A stretch of 33,247 nt of DNA from Streptomyces ipomoeae 91-03 (GCF_000317595.1 NZ_AEJC01000013.1:1-33247), one strand, 5' to 3'. Counted from the stretch's first letter, positions 15,611 to 23,344 are shown. The notes: generated by a model not told the origin, from the letters alone. A program made the numbers and translations.

Positions 15611-15647
15611 GTTGCCCGGCAGTGGAAATACTGCCCTTCCGGGCAAC
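15611..15647 (+). promoter_or_regulatory. two-tier hairpin in the esterase leader
   Basis: The outer stem is GTTGCCCGG (15611-15619) with CCGGGCAAC (15639-15647). The inner stem is GCAGT (15619-15623) with ACTGC (15630-15634). Perfect pairing in both tiers, about 130 bp before ATG 15778. It could be a leader structure, an attenuator or an operator. Confidence 0.55.
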
Positions 15648-15777
15648 GGTAATTGTCCTCACGTGCATATGAACAACCCTTTCACCGCCAACACTTGCAC
15701 AGAGGAATTGCACGGCAGAAATGCCGCTGTACGCTCTGCCCGTTCAAATTCCAGACTTCACCGTCCAGAAGGAAGTC

Positions 15778-16578
15778 ATGCGTAAACTGAAGGCGGCTTT
15801 CGTCGCCGGTTTGATGACATGCGCGGGACTGGCCGCGGCGGGCGGCCCCGCGCAGGCGGCGACGACCGCGGAGTACGTCGCGCTCGGGGACTCGTACGCG
15901 TCCGGGGTCGGGGCGGGCTCGTACGACGCGTCCAGCGGCGACTGCAAGCGGAGCACGAAGAACTATCCGCACCTGTGGGCGGCGGCTCACCCCGACTACG
16001 CGCTGAAGGACGCCACGTGCAGCGGGGCGACCATCGCGGACGTACGGGCCGACCAGCTGTCCGCGCTGAGTTCGTCGACCAACCTCGTCACGGTCACGGT
16101 CGGCGGCAACGACGCCCAGTTCGCCACGGTGGTGGAGAACTGCCTGACGAAGGACGAGGCCACCTGCTCCTTCGCCACGCAGTGGATGTCGTCCTACGCC
16201 AGGAACCAACTGGTCGATGAACTCACCGGGCTGTACAAGGACATCAAGGCCCGCGCCCCGAAGGCCCTGGTACTCGTCTTCGGCTATCCGCAGGCGCTCG
16301 ACGCGAGCGGCAAATGCAGCGTGATCGACCTCAGCCCGGCGAAGCGCACGGCGATGAACGGTCTGGCCGACGCTCTCGCGGAGGGCACCATGAAGGCCAC
16401 GGTCAACGCGAGCGTCTATTTCCTCGACATGCGGGGGCAGTTCACCGGCCACGGTGCCTGCGGCACCGACCCCTGGATCCACGGCGTCAACGTCACCGAG
16501 TCGGCCGCGACCCTCCACCCCAACGCGGCGGGCCAGGAGAAGGGCTACGCGGCGAAGTTCAAGGCCACCTGGGGCTGA
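15778..16578 (+). CDS. secreted GDSL/SGNH-family esterase or lipase
   Basis: A 266-residue secreted hydrolase. Signal peptide: MRKLKAAFVAGLMTCAGLAA with cleavage near AQA27. SGNH blocks are in order: block I ALGDSYASG (nucleophile Ser39), the oxyanion Gly in GATIADVR, block III GGND (109-112) and block V LHPNAAG with His247; the acid is within two or three residues before it or replaced by a backbone contact as in related Streptomyces enzymes. Six mature cysteines (56, 81, 122, 130, 180, 228) fit the three-disulfide architecture of the Streptomyces extracellular lipases. Likely releases acyl chains from lipids or esters outside the cell. GAAGGAAG sets ATG 15778. Confidence 0.9.
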   Translation: MRKLKAAFVAGLMTCAGLAAAGGPAQAATTAEYVALGDSYASGVGAGSYDASSGDCKRSTKNYPHLWAAAHPDYALKDATCSGATIADVRADQLSALSSSTNLVTVTVGGNDAQFATVVENCLTKDEATCSFATQWMSSYARNQLVDELTGLYKDIKARAPKALVLVFGYPQALDASGKCSVIDLSPAKRTAMNGLADALAEGTMKATVNASVYFLDMRGQFTGHGACGTDPWIHGVNVTESAATLHPNAAGQEKGYAAKFKATWG

Positions 16579-16613
16579 CGCCTCGCAGCCGTGGGGCCGG
16601 GCTCAGGTGTATC

Positions 16614-17288
16614 TCAGGCGTAGAGGTTGAGCTCGGCCTCGGTGGCGCCGGCCAGTTCGTACGACGTACCGGCGGAGGGGCGGCGCCCGGAGTAGAGCCG
16701 TACGAGGGTGGCGGCGTCCCCGATGTACCGCGCGGGCGGCCCGTCACCGCTCGGCGCGCCCAGCAGCAGGGGCTCGTCCAGGTCGTCGAGGTCGGCGTGG
16801 AGCGGAAGGGTCCCGCGTACGCGGGTGAGGTGGGCCAACAGCGGCAGCGCCAGCCCGAGTCGCGAGCCTCCGTAGGCTCCCGGCAGCCCCCAGGCCTCCC
16901 GTACGTCCCCGGCGTGCACCCACTCCCCGAGCGCGATGCCGTCGAGCGCACCGCCGGCCTTGGCGATGACCGGACCGGCGTCGGTCATGCCCCGCTCCAG
17001 CTCGTCCACGATCTGCGAGACAGCCCACTCGCCCCGCTCGGCGATGTCCCGGTCGTTCGCCTCCGGGCTGAACACCCCTTCCTCGAACCGCCCCTCCACC
17101 ACCCGCGACAACGCGGCCGAACAGTGCGCGAGCACATCCCGCACGGACCACCCCGGACAACAGGTCCCCACCCCGAAGTCCTCCTCCGGCCGCCCCCGCA
17201 GCAGCGGCACCAGCACATCCCGCTCGGCGGCCAGCAACCGCCCGGGCAGCTCGGGGTCACGTACGTCGTGCGTGTCAGCAGCAGTCAT
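16614..17288 (-). CDS. maleylpyruvate isomerase-like (mycothiol-dependent/DinB fold) protein
   Basis: 224 residues of the DinB/MDMPI superfamily. The four-helix N-terminal metal-binding pattern is visible: TCCPGWSVRDVLAHCSAAL supplies the first His, and ALGEWVHAGDVREAWGL supplies the later His with acidic neighbours, as in the zinc site of mycothiol-dependent maleylpyruvate isomerase. The C-terminal half (RYIGDAATLVRLYSGRRP) resembles the sterol-carrier-like C-terminal domain. The real thiol-dependent reaction is unknown for most paralogues. ATG 17288 is preceded at 7 nt by TAGCGT, consistent with a leaderless mRNA. It is divergent from the HD gene by 68 bp and convergent with the esterase. 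Confidence 0.8.
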   Translation of the reverse strand: MTAADTHDVRDPELPGRLLAAERDVLVPLLRGRPEEDFGVGTCCPGWSVRDVLAHCSAALSRVVEGRFEEGVFSPEANDRDIAERGEWAVSQIVDELERGMTDAGPVIAKAGGALDGIALGEWVHAGDVREAWGLPGAYGGSRLGLALPLLAHLTRVRGTLPLHADLDDLDEPLLLGAPSGDGPPARYIGDAATLVRLYSGRRPSAGTSYELAGATEAELNLYA

Positions 17289-17303
17289 GGGGTCCACGCT
17301 AGG

Positions 17304-17327
17304 GGGAGGAGCACGCTGTGTCCTCCC
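17304..17327. promoter_or_regulatory. dyad between divergent MDMPI-like and HD genes
   Basis: GGGAGGA (17304-17310) and TCCTCCC (17321-17327), with an inner CAC-GCT-GTG, give about 10 pairs with one bulge. It lies in the middle of the 68-bp divergent spacer, so it could regulate both promoters. Confidence 0.45.
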
Positions 17328-17344
17328 TGCCCGTCGCGCCACGG

Positions 17345-17350
17345 CAGAAT
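17345..17350 (+). promoter_or_regulatory. -10-like CAGAAT before the HD gene
   Basis: CAGAAT lies 6 nt before ATG 17357 with no ribosome-binding site between them, the layout of a leaderless promoter. Confidence 0.5.
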
Positions 17351-17356
17351 GCCCCC

Positions 17357-18016
17357 ATGTCCGACCCGGAAGACCTCCGCGAAGCCCTCGAGGACCGCTG
17401 GCTCCACGCCCTGCTCTCCGCCCGCGAAGGTGCCTGCCACCCCAATCCCTTCCGCTACTCCGCCGATCTGCTCAAGCGCTGGTCCGAACCCCAGCGCCGC
17501 TACCACACCCTCGACCACCTCACGGCGGTGCTCGACCACATCGACACGCTGGCGGAGTACGCGGACGACCCCGACGTCGTACGTCTCGCCGCCTGGTTCC
17601 ACGACGCCGTGTATCTGCCGGAGCGGTCGACGAACGAGGAGCGGTCGGCGCGGCTCGCCGAGCGGGCGCTGCCGGAGGCCGGGGTGTCCCAGGAGAAGAC
17701 GCGTGAGGTCGCCCGGCTGGTGCGGCTCACCGTCACCCACGATCCTGCGGACGACGACCCCAACGGCCAGGTGCTCTGCGACGCCGATCTGGCGGTCCTG
17801 GCCTCACCGCCGGAGGCCTACGCCGCGTACGCCGCCGCCGTCCGCGAGGAGTACGGGTTCGTGCCGGACGAGGCCTTCCGGGCGGGGCGGGCCGCGGTGC
17901 TTCGGCAACTCCTCTCCCTGCCACGGCTGTTCAGGACGCCGTACGGGGAGCGGGAGTGGGAGGAACGGGCGCGGGAGAATCTGCGGACGGAGCTGGCCGG
18001 GCTCACGGAGGCCTGA
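17357..18016 (+). CDS. HD-domain metal-dependent phosphohydrolase
   Basis: A 219-residue protein of the predicted HD-superfamily hydrolases (COG4339 type). Metal ligands: H50 and H54 in RRYHTLDHL, the doublet H82-D83 in AAWFHDAVY, and an Asp in LCDADLAVLA (142-144). ERSTNEERSARLAERAL after the HD doublet is typical of the family. The substrate is unknown; family members are presumed to act on nucleotides or phosphoesters. It begins 68 bp from the divergent DinB-like gene, and the MFS gene follows about 55 bp after its stop, so co-transcription with the exporter is possible. Confidence 0.85.
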   Translation: MSDPEDLREALEDRWLHALLSAREGACHPNPFRYSADLLKRWSEPQRRYHTLDHLTAVLDHIDTLAEYADDPDVVRLAAWFHDAVYLPERSTNEERSARLAERALPEAGVSQEKTREVARLVRLTVTHDPADDDPNGQVLCDADLAVLASPPEAYAAYAAAVREEYGFVPDEAFRAGRAAVLRQLLSLPRLFRTPYGEREWEERARENLRTELAGLTEA

Positions 18017-18070
18017 ACCGCCCGGGTGAGGGGAGGGAATGCGGCTCCGTTCCGGCCGGTTGCCCCCTAC

Positions 18071-19351
18071 ATGCCCGCTCATCCTGACCGCCCCCGGCCC
18101 CGCGTTCCCCTCTCCGTCTACGTCCTCGGTCTCTCCGTGTTCGCGCTCGGTACGAGTGAGTTCATGTTGTCGGGGCTGTTGCCGCCCATCGCGGAGGACA
18201 TGGAGGTGTCGATTCCGCGGGCGGGGCTGTTGATCTCGGCGTTCGCGATCGGGATGGTCGTCGGGGCACCGCTGCTGGCCGTGGCCACGCTCCGCCTCCC
18301 TCGCCGGACCACCCTCGTCACGCTCCTCACCGTCTTCGGACTCGGGCAGGTCGCGGGGGCCATCGCTCCCAACTACGCCGTTCTTTTCGCCTCCCGGGTC
18401 GTGAGCGCGCTCGCGTGCGCCGGGTTCTGGGCCGTGGGGGCAGCGGTGGCCGTGGCCATGGTGCCCGTCAACGCGCGAGCCCGGGCGCTCGCCATCATGA
18501 TCGGTGGGTTGTCGATCGCGAATGTGCTGGGCGTGCCGGCGGGGGCGTTCCTCGGGGAGCACTTCGGGTGGCGGTCGGCGTTCTGGGCGGTGACCGTGGC
18601 GTCGGCCGTGGCGCTCCTCGGGGTCCTGACGCTCGTCCCGGCCATCCCGCTGCCCGACGAGCGGCCCCGGCTCACCCACGAAGTCCGGATCTATCGCGAG
18701 CCCCAGCTCTGGCTGTCCATCGCCGTCGTCGCGCTCACCGCCGCAGGGGTGTTCTGCGTGTTCAGCTATCTCGCCCCGCTGCTCACGGACGTGGCCGGGC
18801 TGGACGACGGCTGGGTGCCCACCGTGCTCGCGCTGTTCGGGATCGGGGCGCTGACCGGGACCGCGATCGGCGGGCGCTTCGCGGACGCGCACCTCTTCGG
18901 GGTGCTGCTCAGCGGTATCGCCGCCTCCACCGTGCTCCTCGTCGCCCTCGCCCTCCTCTCCCAGTACGCCGTCGCCGCCGTGCTGCTCTCCTTCCTCCTG
19001 GGGGTGTCCTGCTTCTACACGGCCCCCGCCCTCAACGCCCGTATGTTCAACGTCGCCGGAGCCGCCCCCACCCTCGCCGGCGCCACCACCACCGCCGCGT
19101 TCAACCTCGGCAACACCGGCGGCCCCTGGCTCGGCGGGGTCGTCATCGACGCCGGGTTCGGGTTCACGTCGACGGCCTGGGCGGGCGGGGCGCTCAGCGC
19201 GGGCGCCATCGGCATCACCGCCGTATCGCTGCGGCTCCACCGGCGTACGGCCGCGTCGCGCGTCGTGGCCGGGGGCGACGGCGGTGAGGACGGCATAGCC
19301 GTCGGCGAGAAGTGGACGGCCGCCGTAAAACCAGTGCGTGACGAAGGCTGA
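18071..19351 (+). CDS. Cmx/CmlR-type MFS drug exporter
   Basis: A 426-residue major facilitator with about twelve membrane helices. It closely resembles the chloramphenicol exporters of Streptomyces (CmlR family): VYVLGLSVFALGTSEFMLSG in helix 1, PRAGLLISAFAIGMVVGAP in helix 2, the conserved basic loop LPRRT, and the GVPAGAFLGEHFGWRSAFW helix 5 segment of drug/proton antiporters. It likely expels chloramphenicol or another amphiphile using the proton gradient; specificity cannot be read from sequence. The start is uncertain: ATG 18071 lacks a clear ribosome-binding site and GTG 18026 overlaps the GAGGGGAGGG tract. It ends 20 bp before the DinB-GNAT gene. Confidence 0.87.
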   Translation: MPAHPDRPRPRVPLSVYVLGLSVFALGTSEFMLSGLLPPIAEDMEVSIPRAGLLISAFAIGMVVGAPLLAVATLRLPRRTTLVTLLTVFGLGQVAGAIAPNYAVLFASRVVSALACAGFWAVGAAVAVAMVPVNARARALAIMIGGLSIANVLGVPAGAFLGEHFGWRSAFWAVTVASAVALLGVLTLVPAIPLPDERPRLTHEVRIYREPQLWLSIAVVALTAAGVFCVFSYLAPLLTDVAGLDDGWVPTVLALFGIGALTGTAIGGRFADAHLFGVLLSGIAASTVLLVALALLSQYAVAAVLLSFLLGVSCFYTAPALNARMFNVAGAAPTLAGATTTAAFNLGNTGGPWLGGVVIDAGFGFTSTAWAGGALSAGAIGITAVSLRLHRRTAASRVVAGGDGGEDGIAVGEKWTAAVKPVRDEG

Positions 19352-19371
19352 CCCCACCTATCCTCGCCGCC

Positions 19372-20478
19372 ATGCGACCAATGGGTGGGGAACAGGTACT
19401 GCAGGCCGTCGAGCACAGCATCGCGCGACTGCGGACGGTGGTGGACCAGGACTGGGAGGGCACCAAGGCGGGGCGGCTGGAATGGAATTGCCGGCGGACC
19501 GCCGAGCACATCGCGTCGGACCTGATCGCGTACGCGGGACAGTTGGCGGGGCGGGCGACCACGGCGTACGTGCCGTTCCGCATCGACACGCAGGAGTGCG
19601 ACGGCAACGCCGACCTTCTCCACGTCATCGAGACGACCGGCGCACTGCTCGCCGCGACCATCCGTGCCACACCCCGCGACGTCCGCGCCTTCCACCCGCA
19701 CCCGTTCCGCTGGGCCGACCGCGAGGGCTTCGCGGCGATGGGCATCATCGAGGTGCTGGTGCACACGCACGACATCGTCGAGGGGCTCGGGCTGCCGCCG
19801 TACGAGCCCCCGGCCGAGCTGTGCGAGAGCGTCCTCGCCCGGCTCTTCCCGGACGTCCGCCCCGGTGACGACCCCTGGGCCACCCTCCTGTGGGCCACCG
19901 GCCGGTGCGACCTCCCCGGCCGCGCCCCGGTCACCGAGTGGCGCTGGCACAACCCCCTCCACATCCCCGCCGGGCGCATCGTCCTCCAGGGTCTCCACCC
20001 GGCCGCCGCCGCCGACCTCGCGGCGGGCGGCACCGGGGGCCTCGACTGGATCGTGGGCGGACCGATCGAGGGGACGCGGATCGGTGCCGGGATGCTGTTC
20101 AAGGCGTACGAGGAGGGGGTGCACCGGCCGGAGTGGGGGATGTTCGCGCTGGTGCGCAAGGAGGACGGGCTGGCCGTGGGCGCGCTGGGCTATCACTCGG
20201 CGCCGGACGAGGAGGGGCGGGTCGAGATCGGGTACGACCTGGTCGAGGGGGCGCGTGGGCGCGGTTACATGACCGAGGCGTTGTGTGCGCTGGCCGACTG
20301 GGCGCGGGAGCGGTCCCGGGAACGGGGGGACGTACGGTCGCTGTTCGCCGTCGTCGACAAGGTCAACACCGCTTCGCAGGGCGTCGTTTCACGGGCCGGA
20401 TTCGTCAAGGTGAGCGACGACTGGGGTGTCGGGGAGCACGGGGGGCAGTTCGCGTACGAACTCCGTCTGCGCGCCTGA
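19372..20478 (+). CDS. fusion of DinB/maleylpyruvate-isomerase-like domain and GNAT acetyltransferase
   Basis: 368 residues in two domains. Residues 1-215 follow the mycothiol/DinB-like pattern: WNCRRTAEHIASDLIAYAGQ, a long middle helix, and MGIIEVLVHTHDIVEGLGL with conserved histidines. Residues 220-368 are a GNAT of the RimJ/RimL kind: FALVRKEDGLAVGALGYHS, the strand VEIGYDLVEGARGRGY with the R-G-x-G acetyl-CoA loop, TEALCALADWA, and VVDKVNTASQGVVSRAGF near the end. Acetyl-CoA transfer to an amine is expected; the role of the first domain (metal or thiol site) is unknown. TATCCT lies 7 nt before ATG 19372. Closeness to the exporter suggests a shared xenobiotic response (inference). Confidence 0.85.
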   Translation: MRPMGGEQVLQAVEHSIARLRTVVDQDWEGTKAGRLEWNCRRTAEHIASDLIAYAGQLAGRATTAYVPFRIDTQECDGNADLLHVIETTGALLAATIRATPRDVRAFHPHPFRWADREGFAAMGIIEVLVHTHDIVEGLGLPPYEPPAELCESVLARLFPDVRPGDDPWATLLWATGRCDLPGRAPVTEWRWHNPLHIPAGRIVLQGLHPAAAADLAAGGTGGLDWIVGGPIEGTRIGAGMLFKAYEEGVHRPEWGMFALVRKEDGLAVGALGYHSAPDEEGRVEIGYDLVEGARGRGYMTEALCALADWARERSRERGDVRSLFAVVDKVNTASQGVVSRAGFVKVSDDWGVGEHGGQFAYELRLRA

Positions 20479-20699
20479 CGTACGCCGGGCCCAACCGCTC
20501 CGGTTTCTTGCCGTTTCCCCTGTCCGGAGTCCTCGTACAGTCCCGATAATTCGGTCACAGCGGAGCGAATGCCGTCAGTGCGGCGCGCACGCGTCGCACG
20601 CGACCGCAGGCGGAGACGTACGAGGGCACCTGGACGCCCGGGTACCGGGAGGCGTGACCTCCCGTGACCTCGCGTGCGTCGGGGGATCGGGGGAGCGCG

Positions 20700-21500
20700 A
20701 TGAGTCAGTACGGCCCGAACGGACCTACGCCCACACCACCGCCGGGAACCCCCGGGGCGCCGGGTACACCTGGCCCGCCGGGGCCGCCTCAGCCGGCTCC
20801 GCCGCCGGGCAACGGCGACCATGACGGACGGGGCGTACGCGTCGCCGTCATCAGCCTGATCGTCAGCAGCCTGCTCACGGTGATCGGCTTCGTGGTGACG
20901 GCGGCGACCTCCGGCAAGCCGGAGACCAACGGGGGTACGAGCGGAGGGCAGAGCCCGATCAACGACACGGGCGGCAGGACCGTACCGAGCGACGACCCCA
21001 CCTCTCCGAGCCCGGAAAGCCCGGAGGTCTCGGACACCGGCCCCGACAGCGACGGCCTGACCGCCGCCGACCGCGCACTGCGCGACTCCCTCAACGACAG
21101 CCAGTGGCAGCGGGACAGCTGTGCCCACCACGACGTGCCGGACACCAAGGCCGCGCTGCGGTGCACGGTGTCCGCGCAGGACGCGACGGGCTTCGAGTAC
21201 GCCGCCACGGTCGTCATCATGGAGTACCCGTCACAGAAAGAGCTGAGGGCGGCCTACCTCAAGTACGCGGCGAACCTGCCGGCCGGCAACTGCGACATCG
21301 TCCAGGGCGTCCAGGGCCGCTGGACCGACGGCCGGTCCAGCAAACCCGTCGGCGACACGGCCTGCTTCACCAACAACACCGGCATGTACGACATCATCCG
21401 CACCTTCTACGAGCGGCCCGTGGCCTTCGAGGTCGTCGACAGCGATCCCGTGGCGCTCACCAACTGGGTGAACACACTGGAACCCGTGTTCACCGACTGA
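20700..21500 (+). CDS. membrane protein with collagen-like N-terminus and extracellular domain
   Basis: 266 residues. Residues 1-38 are Pro/Gly-rich with short collagen-like G-x-P triplets (PGTPGAPGTPGPPGPP), then one transmembrane helix (RVAVISLIVSSLLTVIGFVV, about 47-66), a Ser/Pro/Thr linker and a folded outer domain (about 115-266) with four cysteines in RDSCAHH, ALRCTVS, GNCDIVQ and TACFTNN. The outer domain resembles small conserved domains that follow serine/threonine kinase or regulatory membrane proteins in Streptomyces, but I cannot name it. GGGGGAG a few nt before ATG 20700 sets the start. Its 3' end overlaps the convergent DUF4031 gene by 11 bp. Confidence 0.75.
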   Translation: MSQYGPNGPTPTPPPGTPGAPGTPGPPGPPQPAPPPGNGDHDGRGVRVAVISLIVSSLLTVIGFVVTAATSGKPETNGGTSGGQSPINDTGGRTVPSDDPTSPSPESPEVSDTGPDSDGLTAADRALRDSLNDSQWQRDSCAHHDVPDTKAALRCTVSAQDATGFEYAATVVIMEYPSQKELRAAYLKYAANLPAGNCDIVQGVQGRWTDGRSSKPVGDTACFTNNTGMYDIIRTFYERPVAFEVVDSDPVALTNWVNTLEPVFTD

Positions 21501-21768
21501 CGCCCCCACCCCGCCGCTTCGGCCGCCGCAGCCCCGCCCCCACCAGCCTCCGCAACAACTCCTTCGACCCCACCTCCACGGCCCCCGCCCGCACGAGTTC
21601 CTCGTAACGGTGTGACGGGATGTCGTAGTGATCACGCTCGAAGGCGCGCTCGGGAATGCCCGATCGCCGTGCGAACAGATGCAGTTCGTCGAACGAGACA
21701 TCGCTGACGAGGTGTGACCACATCCTGCCGTGCCCCGGCCAGGTGGGCGGGTCTATGTAGATGGTCAC
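21490..21768 (-). CDS. DUF4031 domain protein
   Basis: A 92-residue protein that is essentially one DUF4031 domain: TIYIDPPTWPGHGRMWSHLV, SDVSFDELHLFARRSGIP, FERDHYDIPSHRYEELV and a GSKELLRRL helix. The domain has conserved Asp, His and Arg residues suggestive of a small nuclease- or phosphatase-like site, but its function is unknown. The GTG start (21768-21766) overlaps the TGA of the upstream gene as GTGA, a strong sign of translational coupling. The tail (RRPKRRGGG) is basic. It overlaps the convergent gene at 20700-21500. Confidence 0.85.
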   Translation of the reverse strand: MTIYIDPPTWPGHGRMWSHLVSDVSFDELHLFARRSGIPERAFERDHYDIPSHRYEELVRAGAVEVGSKELLRRLVGAGLRRPKRRGGGVSR

Positions 21769-22187
21769 GAGGACGGCGTCCCCCCGGGCGTCCCGCCGGT
21801 CCCGAGCGCGCCCGCCAGGGACCCCACCGCCGCGACCCGGACGCCCGCCTTGTGGCAGACCCACTGCGGAGCGGGACCGAGTTCCGGCTCGACGTCGAGG
21901 GCGTGCGGGTCGCCGGCGCCGCAGACGGGGCACAGGGGCCAGCGCCCGTACCGCTCCAGGAGGGCGTCCTGCACATCCTGGGCGATCAGCCCGGTCACGA
22001 ACGTCGCACCGTCCGGCCACTGCTCGACCCACCAACGCCGCTGCATGACGGAGTCCTCGACCATCGAGACCACGTCCGCCTCGGCGACCTCCCCCGCGAC
22101 GAGATCGGCGAGCACGAGCGCACGGGCGGCGTGCAGCGCCTGCTCAAGAGGACTGAGGGGGCTCACGGGATCACTGCCGGAACTCAT
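21765..22187 (-). CDS. conserved hypothetical protein with CxxC pair
   Basis: A 140-residue protein translationally coupled to DUF4031. Its N-terminal half is helical (LEQALHAARALVLADLVAGE). The middle has MQRRWWVEQWPDGATFVTGL, and a short zinc-knuckle-like segment PLCPVCGAGDPH follows, with a further Cys in PQWVCHKAG. I recognise the type as a Streptomyces hypothetical partner of DUF4031 but know no function. CACAAT lies 6 nt before ATG 22187, which suggests a leaderless transcript. The gene is divergent from the rpiR-like regulator by 55 bp, so the operator there may affect it. Confidence 0.7.
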   Translation of the reverse strand: MSSGSDPVSPLSPLEQALHAARALVLADLVAGEVAEADVVSMVEDSVMQRRWWVEQWPDGATFVTGLIAQDVQDALLERYGRWPLCPVCGAGDPHALDVEPELGPAPQWVCHKAGVRVAAVGSLAGALGTGGTPGGTPSS

Positions 22188-22206
22188 GCATCCATTGTGC
22201 GCACCC

Positions 22207-22236
22207 TTGACCGCGCGACCGAACGGAAAATATCTT
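22207..22236 (+). promoter_or_regulatory. sigma-HrdB-type promoter for the rpiR-like gene
   Basis: TTGACC (22207-22212), an 18-bp spacer and TATCTT (22231-22236) give a good housekeeping promoter. The expected start point, about 7 nt downstream, coincides with GTG 22243, so the mRNA should be leaderless. Confidence 0.7.
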
Positions 22237-22269
22237 TCACAAGTGAGCGACAACGTGAAGGAAATTTTC
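22226..22269. promoter_or_regulatory. inverted repeat operator candidate for the RpiR-family regulator
   Basis: GAAAATATCTTTCAC (22226-22240) and GTGAAGGAAATTTTC (22255-22269) are inverted with 13 of 15 matches across a 14-bp spacer. The left arm covers the -10 element and the right arm lies in the first codons. The sequence is AT-rich in a GC-rich genome. It fits autorepression. Confidence 0.65.
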
Positions 22270-23244
22270 TCCCGGGTGTCTGCCACAGCGGACGCGGCGG
22301 CCACGGCAGACGCAGCCGACGCGACCGGCGCATCCGCCGAGCTGCGGCCCGCGCACATCCCACCCGCCCCCGCGGCCCTCGCCGCGAAGGTGCGGACGCT
22401 CATGCCCTCCATGACCCGTTCCATGCAGCGCGTCGCGGAGGCGGTCGCGAGCGACCCGGCGGGCTGCGCGGCGCTCACGGTCACCGGTCTCGCCGAGCTC
22501 ACCGGCACCAGCGAGGCGACGGTCGTCCGCACCGCCCGCCTCCTCGGCTACCCCGGCTACCGCGACCTGCGCCTCGCGCTGGCCGGCCTCGCCGCCCAGC
22601 AGCAGTCGGGCCGCGCGCCCTCGGTCACGGCCGACATCGCGGTCGACGACCCGCTCCCCGACGTCGTCGCCAAGCTCGCCCACGACGAACAGCAGACCCT
22701 CGCGGACACGGCCGCCGGCCTCGACATGGTCCAGCTCGGCGCGGCGGTCCACGCGCTCGCCGCGGCCCGGCGGATCGACGTCTACGGCGTCGGGGCGTCC
22801 GGGCTGGTCGCCCAGGACCTCACCCAGAAACTCCTCCGCATAGGGCTCATAGCCCACGCGCACAGCGACCCGCACCTCGCCGTCACCAACGCGGTACAGC
22901 TGCGCGCCAAGGACGTGGCCGTCGCGATCACCCACTCCGGTTCGACCGGGGACGTCATCGAACCACTGCGGGTCGCCTTCGACCACGGGGCCACGACGAT
23001 CGCGATCACCGGCCGACCCGACGGGCCCGTCTCCCAGTACGCCGACCACGTACTGACCACCTCCACTGCCCGCGAGAGTGAACTGCGACCGGCCGCGATG
23101 TCGTCCCGGACGAGCCAACTGCTGGTGGTGGACTGCCTGTTCATCGGGGTGGCGCAACGGACGTACGAGTCGGCGGCACCGGCGTTGTCGGCGTCGTACG
23201 AGGCCCTTGCCCACAGGCATCGGGGCGGGGGACCGTCGCGGTAG
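22243..23244 (+). CDS. MurR/RpiR-family transcriptional regulator
   Basis: A 333-residue regulator. After an Ala-rich disordered N-terminus, residues about 48-125 form the RpiR helix-turn-helix domain (MTRSMQRVAEAVASDPAGC, LTVTGLAELTGTSEATVVR, LGYPGYRDLRLALA). Residues about 160-310 are a SIS sugar-phosphate-binding domain (RRIDVYGVGASGLVAQDL, AVAITHSGSTGDVIEPL, AIAITGRPDGPVS). Members sense phosphosugars; next to murQ the likely ligand is MurNAc 6-phosphate. It starts at GTG 22243 with no ribosome-binding site but an ideal leaderless promoter; GTG 22255 is an alternative. It is followed 100 bp later by murQ on the same strand. Confidence 0.9.
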   Translation: MSDNVKEIFSRVSATADAAATADAADATGASAELRPAHIPPAPAALAAKVRTLMPSMTRSMQRVAEAVASDPAGCAALTVTGLAELTGTSEATVVRTARLLGYPGYRDLRLALAGLAAQQQSGRAPSVTADIAVDDPLPDVVAKLAHDEQQTLADTAAGLDMVQLGAAVHALAAARRIDVYGVGASGLVAQDLTQKLLRIGLIAHAHSDPHLAVTNAVQLRAKDVAVAITHSGSTGDVIEPLRVAFDHGATTIAITGRPDGPVSQYADHVLTTSTARESELRPAAMSSRTSQLLVVDCLFIGVAQRTYESAAPALSASYEALAHRHRGGGPSR

Positions 23245-23273
23245 TGCGGCGCCCGATACAGCCCCGCGCCCCC

Positions 23274-23315
23274 GAACCCTGAAGCAGGGCGCCGAACCCC
23301 TGGCAGCAGGGCGCT
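23274..23315 (+). repeat. two imperfect hairpin repeats between rpiR-like gene and murQ
   Basis: GAACCCTGAAGCAGGGCGCC (23274-23293) is followed by GAACCCCTGGCAGCAGGGCG and CT (23294-23315). Each can fold through CCCTG/CAGGG. They could attenuate or separate murQ expression. Confidence 0.6.
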
Positions 23316-23344
23316 GATCGCACCGTACGGAAAAGAGTCACCGC

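Larger units (their letters stand above)
15443..15777. other. 335-bp divergent region between cutC and the SGNH esterase
   Basis: No gene is supported. It contains the DasR-like box (15474-15489), a relatively AT-rich stretch (about 15575-15610) and the strong hairpin at 15611-15647. GAAGGAAG just before ATG 15778 is the esterase ribosome-binding site. Confidence 0.6.

Noticed and set aside
17804..19357. 517-codon minus-strand frame opposite the MFS exporter
   Set aside because: Highly charged repetitive translation (HG/GE/DR runs) with no family features. The opposite strand encodes a twelve-helix transporter.
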